DNA of 64,000 bases from NCBI RefSeq assembly GCF_021462225.1, contig NC_061812.1:46667363-46731362 (forward strand). The letters are read 5' to 3'. The notes beneath the pieces were generated by a model that did not search any database, was not told the DNA's origin, and worked only from the letters and a program-made list of their open reading frames with translations. This DNA comes from Girardinichthys multiradiatus. Lineage: Eukaryota > Chordata > Actinopteri > Cyprinodontiformes > Goodeidae. Shown piece by piece: positions 44,508-55,639 of the stretch. A program made the position numbers and the translations under genes. Positions within the stretch are counted from its first letter, which is position 1. Every line of letters starts with the position of its first letter.

Positions 44508-44516
44508 TCCTTAACT
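44508..44516 (+). promoter_or_regulatory. Possible U12-type branch site (TCCTTAACT)
   Basis: Matches the TTCCTTRAY-type branch consensus of minor-class introns, after a TTTTTTTCTTCCC tract. An AC dinucleotide that could end an intron lies about 10 bases downstream (44525-44526) and would keep phase 1. No AG lies between the tract and 44575. The corresponding donor is unknown, and the LDL-A exon donor is an ordinary GT, so this remains a guess. Confidence 0.2.
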
Positions 44517-44526
44517 GCAACCTCAC

Positions 44527-44804
44527 CATCCTCCTTTTCCCTGCTGGTTTTATATATCATCCTGGGTGTACTGGCAGGGGGCATGGTACTCTGCTGGTGC
44601 TGCCAGTTACCTGGTAGGTTCCTGTGGCGTGTCAGCATGTGTTGCTTCTTACCATGCTGTAAGCCAACCTGTGCTTCCTGCCTGTTCTGTGCATGCAACT
44701 GTAAAAACACCAAGGAACACCGAGTGGCAAAAGTCACCCCTCACACACCGGTAAACAAGACCCCCATGGTCCCACTGGCCAGCACTAACAATAATCTGTG
44801 TTAA
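44527..44804 (+). CDS. ldlrad2: Transmembrane and Cys-rich terminal exon, probable ldlrad2 end
   Basis: The frame runs to TAA 44802-44804. It encodes a Ser-rich lead, one membrane segment LLVLYIILGVLAGGMVL, and then a tail with 12 cysteines in 37 residues (CWCC, MCCFLPCCKPTC, CLFCACNC). A Lys/Thr/Pro-rich end follows. Composition, the single stop and the lack of any transposon motif mark it as a host exon. It follows the LDL-A exon on the same strand and both are phase 1 compatible. The left border is uncertain: the only AG acceptor (44576-44577) would cut the membrane segment, while the pyrimidine tract sits earlier with no AG. The cysteines next to the membrane could be palmitoylated (inference). 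Confidence 0.55.
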
Positions 44805-47130
44805 CTGTGTAGATCACTGTTGATTTCGTGTTTGCACCTTCAGAGATATGGTGATGCTATGATCAGTGGTCATAAAAATTTATTTAATTGTGGAGGTTGA
44901 TCCAATGTGGTCCAGTATGTGACCTTGATATTAGCAGAAATCAGAAGTGTACTAGGGTCTAGAGAAGCAGAGTTTAACTTTTATTGCCTGTCCAGCAAGC
45001 AATAAGTTCCCTGCATAAGAATTACTGGGGATGTACTAAGTTTGTTTCGGTGGCTCTCTTTCTGCAAATAATTTCACTCTGTAGTACCAGTGAAGCTTAT
45101 CTAAACTCTTGCAAGTTACCTGTTCTGTCGGAACATAGCCAACCAAGCCAACAGTGACAACAAGCATCAACCAGGGAGAGGCAAAGAATTGCTTATTATT
45201 ACCTGAACATGCTTGCAGCACACTCCTTAGTCAGATGTGATTCCCAATGGAGAAGATAATATTTGCCCTGGACTACTTTAGCAGGTTTATAGTAACTGCC
45301 TTGCTTATGAAATGCGGGTGATAGCACAGCTGTTGTAAATCTTTAAACTGGTAAAGCAGGGTATGGTTTACCTGTGTCATTTGAATGTGAACTATTTTGC
45401 TGAATCTTATAAAAGCAGTTTATCCACAGTATAGTTTACAAATGTCTCCTGCTCAGTATAAAAAGTGCAGGGTCGGTTTAAAAAGAAAAGGCATTTCTGA
45501 ACAATATTTTTTGTTTAATGATAATATATTGCTGTTTGTGAAATGGATATGTGCCTTAAGATGACATTTGTTGTAAATTTATACTACACAAATAAAGCAA
45601 ACTAAATGAAATATTAATCTGAATGAATTTAATCATCACTTGGTTGTGAACATGCTGCTTTTGGTCTGTTTCTGAAGTCACAATTCAGTCAAGCAGTGGT
45701 TGTGTTTCCGGTCTACATCTTTAAGCAAAGGTAGGCAGAAACATGATGTACACAATTTTTGATGCAACATTTCAGATGTTTTAATGATGAATTGACCATG
45801 GAAACATGCACAGTCCTACGCTAACGTTAAAGGCATGCTGGATAATAACTGACAACAGTGTGAATTAATGTTAAGCCCAGAGACACATGATAACCAATTA
45901 ATACATCAATAAATCAATAAATGCATTTAATTATTATCATTATATATTGCCAATGACACAATGCAAAGAAACTGCATAGAGACTGGGAGACTGTTCTAGC
46001 CCAAGATGATGACTGGCTCATCAGCCACTTTACGGTTAGGTAAATGTGCTTGGAGCTTTGGCCTATCATTGAGTGTACAACTATGAAAAGCTATGCACTG
46101 CCCATACACGTACAGCTGCTGACCACACTGGGGATTCTGGCAACAGGGGCATATTGGAATTATCTGTACGCCATGTTAATCTAGACACAATTCCATTTCA
46201 CAGGTCAATATTAAAATGCAATTTGGGTCTATAAACTGTACAAACATTGCTAAAAGCTTATATTTGAAAAACATAAAGATTTTTTAAGGTTCTGTCTGAG
46301 CATTTTCTGTAAATTTTAGTTAGACTGTTTGTAGATGTGTGGATTCTTGTTGCATTTTTTGTTGATGTTTTAAAGGGATGTGATATTTCTCCAAATCAGC
46401 AAATATAGTATCATTGAAGGGTAATTTCTTCCCTCAATCGTCTGTTTTAAACACTTAGTCTTGTAAGCAACATAATGCCACTGCTGTCTAAGGAAACACT
46501 GAAACATCACAAAACCTTTTGCAACAGTATAGGTATTAGACAGATTCTCTTATAATTATGTTCTAGCAGATGGCAAAACCAAGGCTGCTGTTTCTTTGCA
46601 GGGAAAAAAAGATTTGTTCCAAATGATTTTAGGTTTACAGTTTGAGCACATTCTTTGAGCACCATGGCAGTTGTGAAGTTATTACAAGCTCGCAGTGATA
46701 TGACATTTTTGCTAATGCAGGTAAGGAAACTACGACCGAAAAAGAAATCCATAGAACCTCACTTCAAAAAAATGTACACTACCCCTTTAAGTTGGCCAGC
46801 AACTGCTTTTAGCAGTTTTGAAATAAGCAATCAAGTTATTACACAGAGATCATTGTAAATCCAAATATAACTCAATGTGATTGTAAAAAGTGGTATTTTT
46901 CCTGGATTAATTATCATTCACCCTTCTGAATCTTTAACTTTACTAGCAAATAGAACATACTGTCCTAGGAGCCTATTGTGAATAAGAGCAGATCTCCTGA
47001 CTGAGAGTTCACCCAGCTAAAGTAATAAAAGAAACCGTCTGCCCCGAATCTCAGACCAGGATGTATTTACATCTTTGTCTGCATTAAACTGGTGTCTCTG
47101 TTGTTCTTAATTTCAATCAGAGACTGCTGA
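44805..47130. other. 3' UTR candidate and unassigned sequence
   Basis: 44805-45600 could be the 3' UTR of the preceding exon; AATAAA stands at 45591. The bases around it also resemble a LINE tail (GTGCCTTAAGATGACATTTG), so the signal may come from a repeat. 46490-46860 looks like an interspersed repeat from memory, but I cannot name it. No other gene is seen. Confidence 0.35.
45591..45596 (+). terminator. Candidate polyadenylation signal AATAAA
   Basis: First AATAAA downstream of the stop at 44802-44804 on the + strand, about 790 bp away. No clear GU-rich element follows within 30 bp, so weak. Confidence 0.3.
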
Positions 47131-47139
47131 TCAACAATC

Positions 47140-48335
47140 AATTAGATCCTACTTGAAGGACAGGGACTTTTTTGTGTCAGTAGGTAACTTTACATCAGAG
47201 ACCACAAAAAATAACATGTGGCGTTCCCCAAGGGTCCATCTTAGGGCCCCTCCTATTCAATATCTACAAGCTCCCCTTAACTCAGATTTTAATAAACAAC
47301 AACGTAAGTTATCGTAACTATGCAGACAACACACAGCTATACGTTACGATGTCACCAGGTGACTATGAACCCATTCAAGCTCTGGGTAAATGCTTAGAAG
47401 AAATCAATGCATGGATGTGCCAAAATTTTCTTCAGCTGAATCAAAACAAAACTGAAGTAATCTTTGGACCAAAGGAAGAGCGTTTAAAAGTTAGCTCACA
47501 GCTTTAGTTAATACAGCTAGAAACCACCAGTCAGGCTCGAAACCTGGGTGTAGTGATGGACTCAGACCTGAACCTTCAGAGGCACATAAAGACAGTAACA
47601 AGGTCGGCCTTCTATCACCTAAAGAACATCTCCAGGATTAAAGGACTATTGTCTCAGCAGAACCTTGAAAAACTAATTTGTGCGTTCATCTTTAATAGAA
47701 TTGATTACTGCAACGGTGTCTTCACAGGTCTGCCTAAAAAGTTGATCAAACAGCTGCAGTTGATCCAGAACGCTGCTGCCTGCGTCCTCACTAGAACTAA
47801 GAAAGTGGAGCACATCACCCCGATTCTAAAGTCCCTACACTGGCTCCCTGTAGCTCAGAGAACAGACTTTAAAATACTTCTGTTAGTCTATAAATCACTG
47901 AATGGCTTAGCACCAAAATACATTACAGGCTTGTCAGTGTATCAACCACCCAGACCTCTCAGGTCTTCTGGCTCAAATCTACTGTGCATACTCAGAACCA
48001 GAACCAAACATGGAGAAGCAGCTTTTAGTTCTTATGCTCCACTAATCTGGAATAAACTCCCAGAAAACTGTAAAAGTGCCGAAACCCTAAGTTGCTTTAA
48101 ATCAAGATAAAAAACTTATTTGTTTAGAGTGGCCTTTGAATGTGTTATCTAAACATTATTAGTTACGTTTTCAGTCCAATATTCCTTTCATTTTCTTATC
48201 CATCATTCTATTCTCTTTATTTTTTTTAATTACCTCTGTTGTTTGATTTTCTGTATCATTGTAATGTTTTTCCTTATGTACAGCGCCTTGAGTGCCTTGT
48301 TGCTGAAAAGCGCTATATAAATAAACTTGACTTGA
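47140..48335 (+). pseudogene. L2-like LINE, RT to 3' end, decayed
   Basis: Begins in RT ([17 protein letters not shown]), shifts frame near 47215, then reads [18 protein letters not shown] (motif B). It continues through [10 protein letters not shown], where the second Asp of the YADD active site has become Asn, and [13 protein letters not shown]. An in-frame TAG follows at 47505, then an open frame to ~48110 with the C-terminal LKSLHWLPVAQRTDFKILL and SLNGLAPKYI blocks. The 3' UTR ends GCGCTATATAAATAAACTTG at ~48330. It is 5'-truncated; the endonuclease is absent. The change in the active site means no reverse transcriptase activity from this copy. Confidence 0.85.
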
Positions 48336-48339
48336 CTGA

Positions 48340-49260
48340 GATTAGTCAAAGTGGGCTTGGCAAAGAGTCTGCCTGAAACTGTGTTAGCTCTGGTAACCAA
48401 CAACAACCTTTCTAGTTTAGTCCTTAAACAACAGAGGGGAAGAAATCTTCATGAATCCAGTCATTTTGACTTTCTTGCAAAGTGTACAGCTGGGCAGTTG
48501 GGGGTTCCATGGGGGAGGGGGGGTGTCATGAAACCTTTATGTAAAGGTTTTAATGGCAGAAAAGGATATTAAACTTATTAAAACATAAAAAAGTAGATTT
48601 TATCACTTTTCCTCCAGCAAGTAGTTTTCTATAAAATCCAAAAATCACTCATCTTAAGACTTAACCTGTTCTACACATAGTGGGCAAGTGTTCTGTTGCT
48701 GATTATCAACTCATTTTCAGTATCAAGCTTTTCACTGCATGACCTGAAACTTAGTGGTATACTTTGTCCTGCTGTTGTTGCAGAAAACAAAACATCCTTT
48801 ACAAGGGAGGGAGTTGCCTATGGGGCCACCTACAGAAAAAAAAACTCTGTTGCATGCTCTCCAAAACATAATTTAATAAAGTAATTAAGTAAATAATTTT
48901 AATAATTTACAGCCCTGAGTAGCACTCTTTTCTTGTGCGCTGTCTTGAGAATAAAAAACAATAAAGAAACCAAAAAAACCCAACAATAAACTTAACACAC
49001 CCTGTTGTTTCTCATTAGTTGATTGATCTTACCCTGAACTTGTCCTGATCCGTATGTTGTGGAAGAAGGTGACGTGATGAGTTATCAATGTGTCTTTCAT
49101 GTATCAGGTCCTGTTGACACACCCCAACAAGTCATGTTTGTTATATTAATATTATCACTATTAAAAGTATCTCCAAGCCGTCAGGCTACTGCAGACACAG
49201 GCAATCATCTGTTTCCTCCTGCTGGTCAGTCCGACAGAGATTAATACCCATCCAGTCTAA
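48340..49260. other. No gene recognised
   Basis: Mixed sequence with a G-rich patch at 48494-48530. No frame with motifs. Confidence 0.5.
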
Positions 49261-49264
49261 AATA

Positions 49265-49420
49265 AGGTTAAAAATTTGGTCATGGTCATACCCAAAAGAA
49301 CGAGATCCTGTATACAGGCAGCAAAAACGAGCTTCTGCAGAGTGGCCGGGCACTCTCTTAGAGATAGAGCTCGGAGCTCGGCCATCCAGGAACACCAATT
49401 CCCAACAAATGTTGTTTCAG
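49265..49420 (+). pseudogene. RTE/Rex3-like LINE fragment, post-RT region
   Basis: The frame at 49276 reads RTRSCIQAAKTSFCRVAG then HSLRDRARSSAIQ, matching the 'ER(T)RSRIQAAEM(S)F.RRVAG.SLRDRVRSS.I' block of RTE copies. This is the very region deleted from the copy at 27545-28560. Similarity ends at ~49400. Confidence 0.72.
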
Positions 49421-49589
49421 TGCACTTTACAAAGTCAATTCAATGGAATCATATAGATTTCAAGTCAGGTACATACATTCCAGTTGATCCTAACTATCAA
49501 ATATTGCAGTCAGATTCAGTTTATTATTCAAATTGGTTAAAAGTTTTTCTATCTAAGGAAACCCAGCAGATTGCATCTAGTCAGTGACT

Positions 49590-50230
49590 TGCAGCATTCA
49601 CTCCTCCTGAAAAAGCATGTAGAGACAGTGGACAGTCGCTTGCATTGACTTTGCAGCAATCCCTCATACTGAGCATGCATGTAGTGACAGTGAAGAGGAA
49701 AACTCTTTTAACATGAAGAAACCTCCAGCAGAACCGGAACCACTGTAACCGACTGGGGGTTTGAGAGAACAGAGCAGAGATACAAAAAGAACACAGAAGC
49801 ACTGATTCAGGAGTACTTTCAATAGGAAAGAAAAGTGAAACATTAATGGATATAGCTCCTTTAGTAGCTTCATCTAGGAGAGAAAGACAGCTAAGCAGAT
49901 GAACTCTGAGTCAGTTTTCAAGTCTACAGTATGAAAGAGAGCACATACAGTTAGTCACAGTAGAAGCTCAGCCTGTAGCTACATCTAGGAAAGACAGGGT
50001 TAAACACTGAAAGACATGGCAAAGTGTATCATCTGTATAAGGTGAGCATTAAGTTGTTGGCAGCAGCAGCTTGGTTGATATCCCCTTCCAAGAAAGTCCC
50101 ACACCTAAACAGATGTAGGTTCCAGAAAGAGAAAAAACAGAGAGAGAACATAGAGTTAAAAGCTGAAATAACAACAAATAATACAAAATTGGAGTGGCAT
50201 GAGAGAAAAAACACAGGGGTGAATACTTTT
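49590..50230 (-). repeat. L2-like LINE 3' UTR, reverse orientation
   Basis: The complement of the CTCAGTATGAGGGATTGCTG, CCTGTTAAAAGGGAG-like and TGGAGCTCAG blocks seen at 55800-56340, with the same order reversed. It extends to an AAAAGCTGAAATAACAACAA stretch that is the complement of 55750-55770. Confidence 0.7.
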
Positions 50231-50353
50231 GTAAGGCACAGTATTTCTAATAATCATGAAAAAGAAAGTTTATTAGCAAAGGTATCCTTTTATGATTAAA
50301 AAAAATATTCCTTCAGGACTTTCCAGTCAGGCGTTCAAGTGTTGAATGACATA

Positions 50354-50643
50354 CAGTACAGACCAAAGGTTTGGACACACCTTCTCATTCAAAGAGTTGT
50401 CTTTATTTTCATGACTATGAATATTGTAGCTTCATACTGAAGACATCAAAACTATGAATTAATACATGTGGAATTATATACTGAACAAAAAAGTGTGAAA
50501 CAACTGAAAATATGTCTTATATTCTAGGTTCTTCAAAGTAGCCACCTTTTGCTTTGATTACTGCTCCGCACACTCTTGGCATTCTGTTGATGAGCTTCAA
50601 GAGGTAGTCACCTGAAATGGTTTTCCAACAGTCTTGAAGGAGT
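50354..50643 (-). mobile_element. DD38E (Intruder-like) element, left end only
   Basis: CAGTACAGACCAAAGGTTTG end with TA before it (50352-50353), then ~290 bp nearly identical to 41421-41695, through the transposase C-terminus on the minus strand. It stops at CTTGAAGGAGT, where Rex1-like sequence begins. The rest of the element does not resume beyond the LINE. Confidence 0.85.
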
Positions 50644-51773
50644 CAGTGGTCATGAAATCCTTTGAGCGCCTGGTGTTGAAGCACCTGAAAGACATCACAG
50701 GCCCCCTGCTGAACCCCCTGCAATTTGCTTACCGAGCAAACAGGTCGGCAGATGATGCTGTTAACTTAGGTCTACACTTCATCCTGCAACACCTCGACCG
50801 TCCAGGGACATACGCCAGCATCCTGTTTGTAGACTTCAACTCGGCCTTCAACACCATCATACCAGACATCCTCCACCAGAAGCTCACCCAGCTCAACGTC
50901 CCAGCCTCCACCTGTCAGTGGATCAACAGCTTCCTGATGGACCGACAGCAGCAGGTGAGACTGGCGAGCATCTTCTCCCGAACCAGATCAATAAGTACTG
51001 GTGCGCCCCAGGGGTGTGTTCTATCCCCACTCCTCTTCTCCCTGTACACAAATGACTGCACCTCATCAGACTCCTCCGTGAAACTCCTTAAGTTTGCAGA
51101 CGACGCCACGATCATTGGACTGATCCAGGACGGTGATGAGTCTGCATACAGGCAGCAGGTGGATCGGCTGGTACAGTGGTGCAGTCAGAACTACCTTGAA
51201 CTCAACCCACTCAAGACTGTGGAAATGGTGGTGGACATTCGGAGAACACCACCCCCATACACCCCCCTCACCATCCTCACCAACACTGTATCGGCCGTGG
51301 ACCACTTCAGGTTCTTAGGAACCACCATCTCTCAGGACCTGAGATGGTCTTCACACATAGACACTGTTCGAAGGAAGGCCCAGCAGAGACTGTACTTCCT
51401 GAGGCAACTCAAAAAGTTCAACCTTCCACTGGAGCTGCTGGTCATCTTCTACACTTCCATCATTCAATCTGTCCTGTCTTCATCCATCTCAGTGTGGTTT
51501 GGCTCATCCAAAAAACAGGACAGGTGCAGACTGCAACGAATAATCAGGAATGCATACAGAATAATCAGGGCTGACCTTCCCTCCATCCAGGACTTATACA
51601 TGTCTAGGGTCAGGAAAAGAGCTGCTAAAATCTCTGCAGACCCCACACACCCTGCACATAAACTGTTCAGAGCTTTACCTTCAGGCCGCCGCTACAGAGC
51701 ACTGTTCGGTAAAACCAGCCACCACAGAGACAGTTTCTTCCCCCAGGCTGTTTCTCTGTTGAACATTCAATAG
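50644..51773 (+). pseudogene. Rex1-like reverse transcriptase, uninterrupted partial frame
   Basis: About 376 codons without a stop, beginning SVVMKSFERLVLKHLKD. Motif A is in ILFVDFNSAFNTI; motif B is in STGAPQGCVLSPLLFSLYTN; the active site is LLKFADDATII (FADD, both Asp present). The thumb and C-terminal region has FRFLGTTISQDLRW and ends RRYRALFGKTSHHRDSFFPQ. The reading frame actually starts at 50634 inside the adjoining transposon, an accident of the junction. With no endonuclease and no own start it is a dead copy, but the absence of stops indicates a young insertion. Confidence 0.9.
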
Positions 51774-51965
51774 AGTACAAAATAACAGCATACAGAAGTT
51801 GCAAATGCACCTTTTTATTATATATGTGTATATTGTACATTGTAAATATGGATATTCTGTAATGCAAAAACAAAACCAAAGAGCAAAGTGTACCGGAGTC
51901 AAATTCCTTGTTTGTATGTACGAACTTGGCAATAAAGCTGATTCTGATTCTGTTTCTGATGTAAT
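50644..51965 (+). mobile_element. Rex1-like (Babar) LINE, 5'-truncated
   Basis: Runs from the junction with the DD38E fragment through reverse transcriptase to a 3' end AATAAAGCTGATTCTGATTC, a (TGATTC)n tail typical of this group. The 5' half with the endonuclease is absent. Confidence 0.85.
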
Positions 51966-52177
51966 AAGTATTACAAATATAAAGAAACAAAACTACATTA
52001 AAGGCACAGAAAGCCAAAAAATTTGTCAAGACTTGTGAAACAGTTCTGCCCCCTATCAGTGCAAATTAATACCTGTTCATTTCTAATTGTTAATTGATGC
52101 CCTATAAAAGGTTTTCTATGCTATAACTCAAGAAACATCTAATGGTTTAAAGTATAGAGCTCTCTCAAGACCTTGTC

Positions 52178-52470
52178 AAACTCCATCCATCCATCCATTC
52201 ATCCATTGTTTATACCTGCTTATTGGTGCAAGGTTAGGGAGTCTGGTGCCTGTCTCCGCTGTGCGAGAGGATGGGGTAGAGTCAGGACAGGTTACCAGTA
52301 CATCAAACGGCAACTCGGAGAAACAAAGGAATACACAGCCATGTACACACAAACCCCAACTTAAAGGTAATCTTAACATGCACATTTTTGGAGTGTGGGA
52401 GAAAGCCGGAGAGAACCCTTGCCAGCTCCAAGGCAATAGTGCTAGCAACTGTGCCACCATGCAGCCACCT
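52178..52470 (-). mobile_element. SINE-type repeat, reverse, B box deleted
   Basis: On the minus strand it starts GGCTGCATGGTGGCACAGTTG (A-box-like) and ends in (GGAT)n. Compared with 53366-53719 it lacks the segment with the GGTTCGATTCC B box and is more diverged. Confidence 0.7.
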
Positions 52471-52799
52471 TCTCAATCTTAGTGATGAAAAAATACTGAT
52501 GACTGGTTGCAAATGTACTTCAAAACTTGGATATACATGTAGCCCTAATTAAATTTATACTGCATGTAAAAATGGTTTAGTGATCTTTGTCAGATAGACA
52601 GGGTATTTTCTGACACTGATATTTCCTTTCAGTGATATGTGTAGTATGTAACTTGTCCAGGAGTGGGCTACGAGCTGTGTTAGGCATAGTTTGGCTGCAA
52701 TGGACTGTGTGAAAATGTGCTCCATGAGTAAAGCAAACAAAACTGCTTTATTGTTTCTCATGGATTGGATGCATAAATGAATGACCCACCATTTTGAAT

Positions 52800-53365
52800 T
52801 CTGATTGGCTGAGGGGAGGGGTCATGGGGAGAAGGAAAAAAGTGTGTAGAGAGAGTGGTTTTTTTATTTTTTAAGAACTGCCTTACAAGAGACAGGACAG
52901 TAAGCAACAAGACTAAATGACACTATGGACTACTTAACCTGGATAGTGAGCTAGCTGTGTATCGAAGAAGGCTGAAAAGTGTGTGAGACGCCGCAGGACC
53001 AGATAGCGCTCCAGGTGACCGGAAAAGCCTTGTAGCTCCTCTAGCAACGAGGGATAGAACAGTGGGTTTGAGTCATCGCTTCCGCTGGGTTTGTTGGATA
53101 AATGCAGCATACGGTTGGGAGGTGACACATAAGGACCCGAACACTACTCTGGAGTTTATGTGAGTACTCACTATTTTATTTAGCTCAACAGAGCGAACGG
53201 GCTGCATCGTTTTTAGCCACACCGCTCCCGAGCTACAATCAGGCCTGGAACATGGGGTCAATGCACATAGAGTAATTTGGTTGAACGGTGAACAGCACTG
53301 ATTTTTATTTGGGTTCATTATTATATGTTACTAGCTGTGGATCCACAGGTTAAACTTTGTTTGTC
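52800..53365. other. No gene recognised
   Basis: Somewhat GC-richer than the flanks (52950-53240), with short open minus-strand frames but no motif or splice pattern I can defend. Confidence 0.45.
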
Positions 53366-53719
53366 ATGTCATTTTCTACTGTTTATTCCATAGTGGGTCG
53401 CAGGGGAGCTGGTGCCTATCTCCAGCAGTCTATGGGCGAGAGGCAGGGTACACCCTGGACAAGTCACCAGTCCATCGCAGGGCAACACACAAACAACCAT
53501 GCACACACTCATTCATACACCTAAGGGCAATTTAGAGTGACCAATTAACCTAACAGGCATGTATTTGGACTGTGGGAGGAAGCTAGAGTACCCGGTGAGA
53601 ACCCACACATGCACGTGAGAACATGCAAACTCCATGCAGAAAGACCCCCGGTCGGGAATCGAACCCAGGACCTTCTTGCTGCAAGGCAACAGTGCTACCA
53701 ACTGCACCATCATGCAGCC
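53366..53719 (-). mobile_element. tRNA-derived SINE, near full length
   Basis: On the minus strand: GGCTGCATGATGGTGCAGTTGG with an RNA polymerase III A box (TGGTGCAGTTGG), then the perfect B box GGTTCGATTCC, then GTGGGAGGAAGCT-type and CTGGACAAG/GTCCAGGGTGT blocks. It ends CCACTATGGAATAAACAG. It belongs to the same family as 17556-17684 and 52178-52470. Confidence 0.85.
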
Positions 53720-54089
53720 TACATTTGTTTGTAAGTACTGTAAATATTGTATGTTGTATTTGCCAAGATTACTTGGAAGGTATCCAAATATTAGTCATCT
53801 ACATGCTAAGAATTTGTTTGGTTTAAAGTGAAGTCGGATTAACATACCTGTTAAAGAAGGTTAAACTAATTTGTTACAAACTCTGCCTTAATCTTGTCTT
53901 CTTTCAAATATTTTCTTTTACATCTCTAATAAATTAGAGATTGTTCAGAAACATTGTTTGGTTATTTGGTCTCACATAGTGAAAGGGGGTGAGAATTTGA
54001 ATGACTGAAGTAAACATTTACTAAGGGAAATAATAGAATATAGCCGAACTCAGGGCGCTATCCTAGGGAAATGGTTAAGGGAAGCGCTA

Positions 54090-54575
54090 CACACAGTACT
54101 GTGCAAAAGTTTTAGGCAGGTGTGAAAAAATGCTATTAACTAAGAATGCTTTCAAAAATGGAAGTGTTCATTTATTTTTATCAATCAACAAAAGGCAGTG
54201 AATGAACAAAAGAGAAATCAAAATCAAATCAATATTTGGTGTGACCACCCTTTGCCTTCAAAGCAGCATCAATTCTTCTAGGTACACTTACACACAGTTT
54301 TTGAAGGAACTCGGCTGGTAGGTTGTTCTAAACATCTAACCACAGATCTTCTGTGGAAGTAGGCTTTCCCACATCCTTCTGTCCCACATCACTTCCAGTA
54401 AGTCTTGTTCTTCTTTACACTGAAAATAGTTCTTAATGACTTTGTCTGTATGTTTAAGTTAGCTTACGTAGCATTTTGTAAATTGATAAAGATAAACAAT
54501 TATAATTTATATTTCTGTAACCTTTCTTTGTTTACAGCATTTTTCATACCTGCCTAAAACATTTGCACAAGACTT
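54090..54575 (-). mobile_element. Deleted Tc1-type element (MITE-like, ~485 bp)
   Basis: Left end CAGTACTGTGCAAAAGTTTT with TAGGCAGG; the right end near 54550-54570 is the degenerate complement (CCTGCCTAAAACATTTGCAC). The left part keeps the complement of a transposase C-terminus (GTGTGACCACCCTTTGCCTT, AAAGCAGCATCAATTCTTCT). The middle is lost. Confidence 0.72.
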
Positions 54576-54639
54576 TAGTTGAACCACAAACAACTCTATT
54601 TATGCTCAAAGCCCCAAATAACCAGCTACTTGAAAACAT

Positions 54640-55235
54640 TAAAAAAACTGTTTAGCAAATGGGAGGGAAAGAGGTTTAAATCAATATCAAACACCCATCA
54701 TCAGAGTAAAAAGGAAAAATTTCAAATTTCTGTGTGTAGGGTGAATCTTTGGAACAGTCTGAATGTGGAGCTCAAGTAATGTCCAATATTAAACTGTTTA
54801 ACGTACGGTATAAAAAAGCTTTATAAATGGACACCATTCTTAAAACATGATCATTATTGTTGTTGTTATTGTTATTGTTATTGTTGATGTTGCTTTTATT
54901 GTTAGTAGTATTGTTGCTTATATGTAAATATAATGAATAATATTTAATGTGTCAACATGTAGATAATGAAAGGAAACATAAGTTGGAGAATAACTTTTAT
55001 ACATTTTATATATTACATAAAATGTTTTCCTTATAACCGGGAACAGATCAGTGTGAAAGTGTGTCTGGTGAAGGGTGCGTCACTATAAGCTCATACTTCT
55101 CTTCACCACTTGAATATGTACACCAGTTTTGAGCTTGTCATAATTTTTCTTTTTATGTTCTTTTTTACTTCTCTTCTTTTTTTTACATTCTGTATATGAC
55201 TATTAAATAATTAAAAAAAATAAACTGCACAGTGT
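54640..55235 (+). pseudogene. LINE 3' end fragment, family uncertain
   Basis: The frame around 54700-54780 reads FQISVCRVNLWNSLNVELK, similar to the '(G)V.LWN.L...LK' block at the end of several fish LINE ORFs. A (GTT)n-rich stretch at 54850-54920 and AT-rich 3' sequence follow, to about 55235. Confidence 0.35.
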
Positions 55236-55639
55236 TTTTCTACCTCTCTGCTGTTCTTCAGCAACCTAAGAAACATGGCCTTAGATTTAATATGTTTTTA
55301 CTGTAATTTATCACATTTAGCCAAATGATTTGTTACAGTGGCCCATATTTCTGCATGACCTAGCAGGAATATACAGAATTATTTATGCTTTGTTCAGATT
55401 GTGTAGACAAACTATGTGCAAATAAGACGTTAACAAAATAAACTTTAATAGAAATTAACTGGCTCAGTGCAAACACACCCTCCATTTCTGCTACCTGTAT
55501 GACCCCTTCTCTTTTCCAATGGTCATAATCAGTCTGACAGAGAGAGGTATCCCAATCAATGACCATCAGTGGGACCCTTTGTGGGGTTCCTTGAGACGAC
55601 ATTGTTGTAAATAAGTGCCGTTTAACTAAATAATCTGAA

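Larger units (their letters stand above)
27417..44526 (+). other. Probable ldlrad2 intron, transposon-filled (~17 kb)
   Basis: The interval between the LDL-A exon and the transmembrane exon holds no other recognisable host exon. It contains Tc1/mariner, RTE, L2-like, hAT and SINE insertions in both orientations. It is assigned as an intron only by inference that both exons belong to one gene. A small linker exon could be hidden in it. Confidence 0.45.

Noticed and set aside
46655..46858. 67-codon frame with an internal CAG|GTAAGG donor-like site
   Set aside because: No acceptor partner and no homology recognised. The region looks like an interspersed repeat.
51667..52029. Minus-strand 120-codon frame
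   Set aside because: Antisense to the Rex1-like 3' end, no motif.
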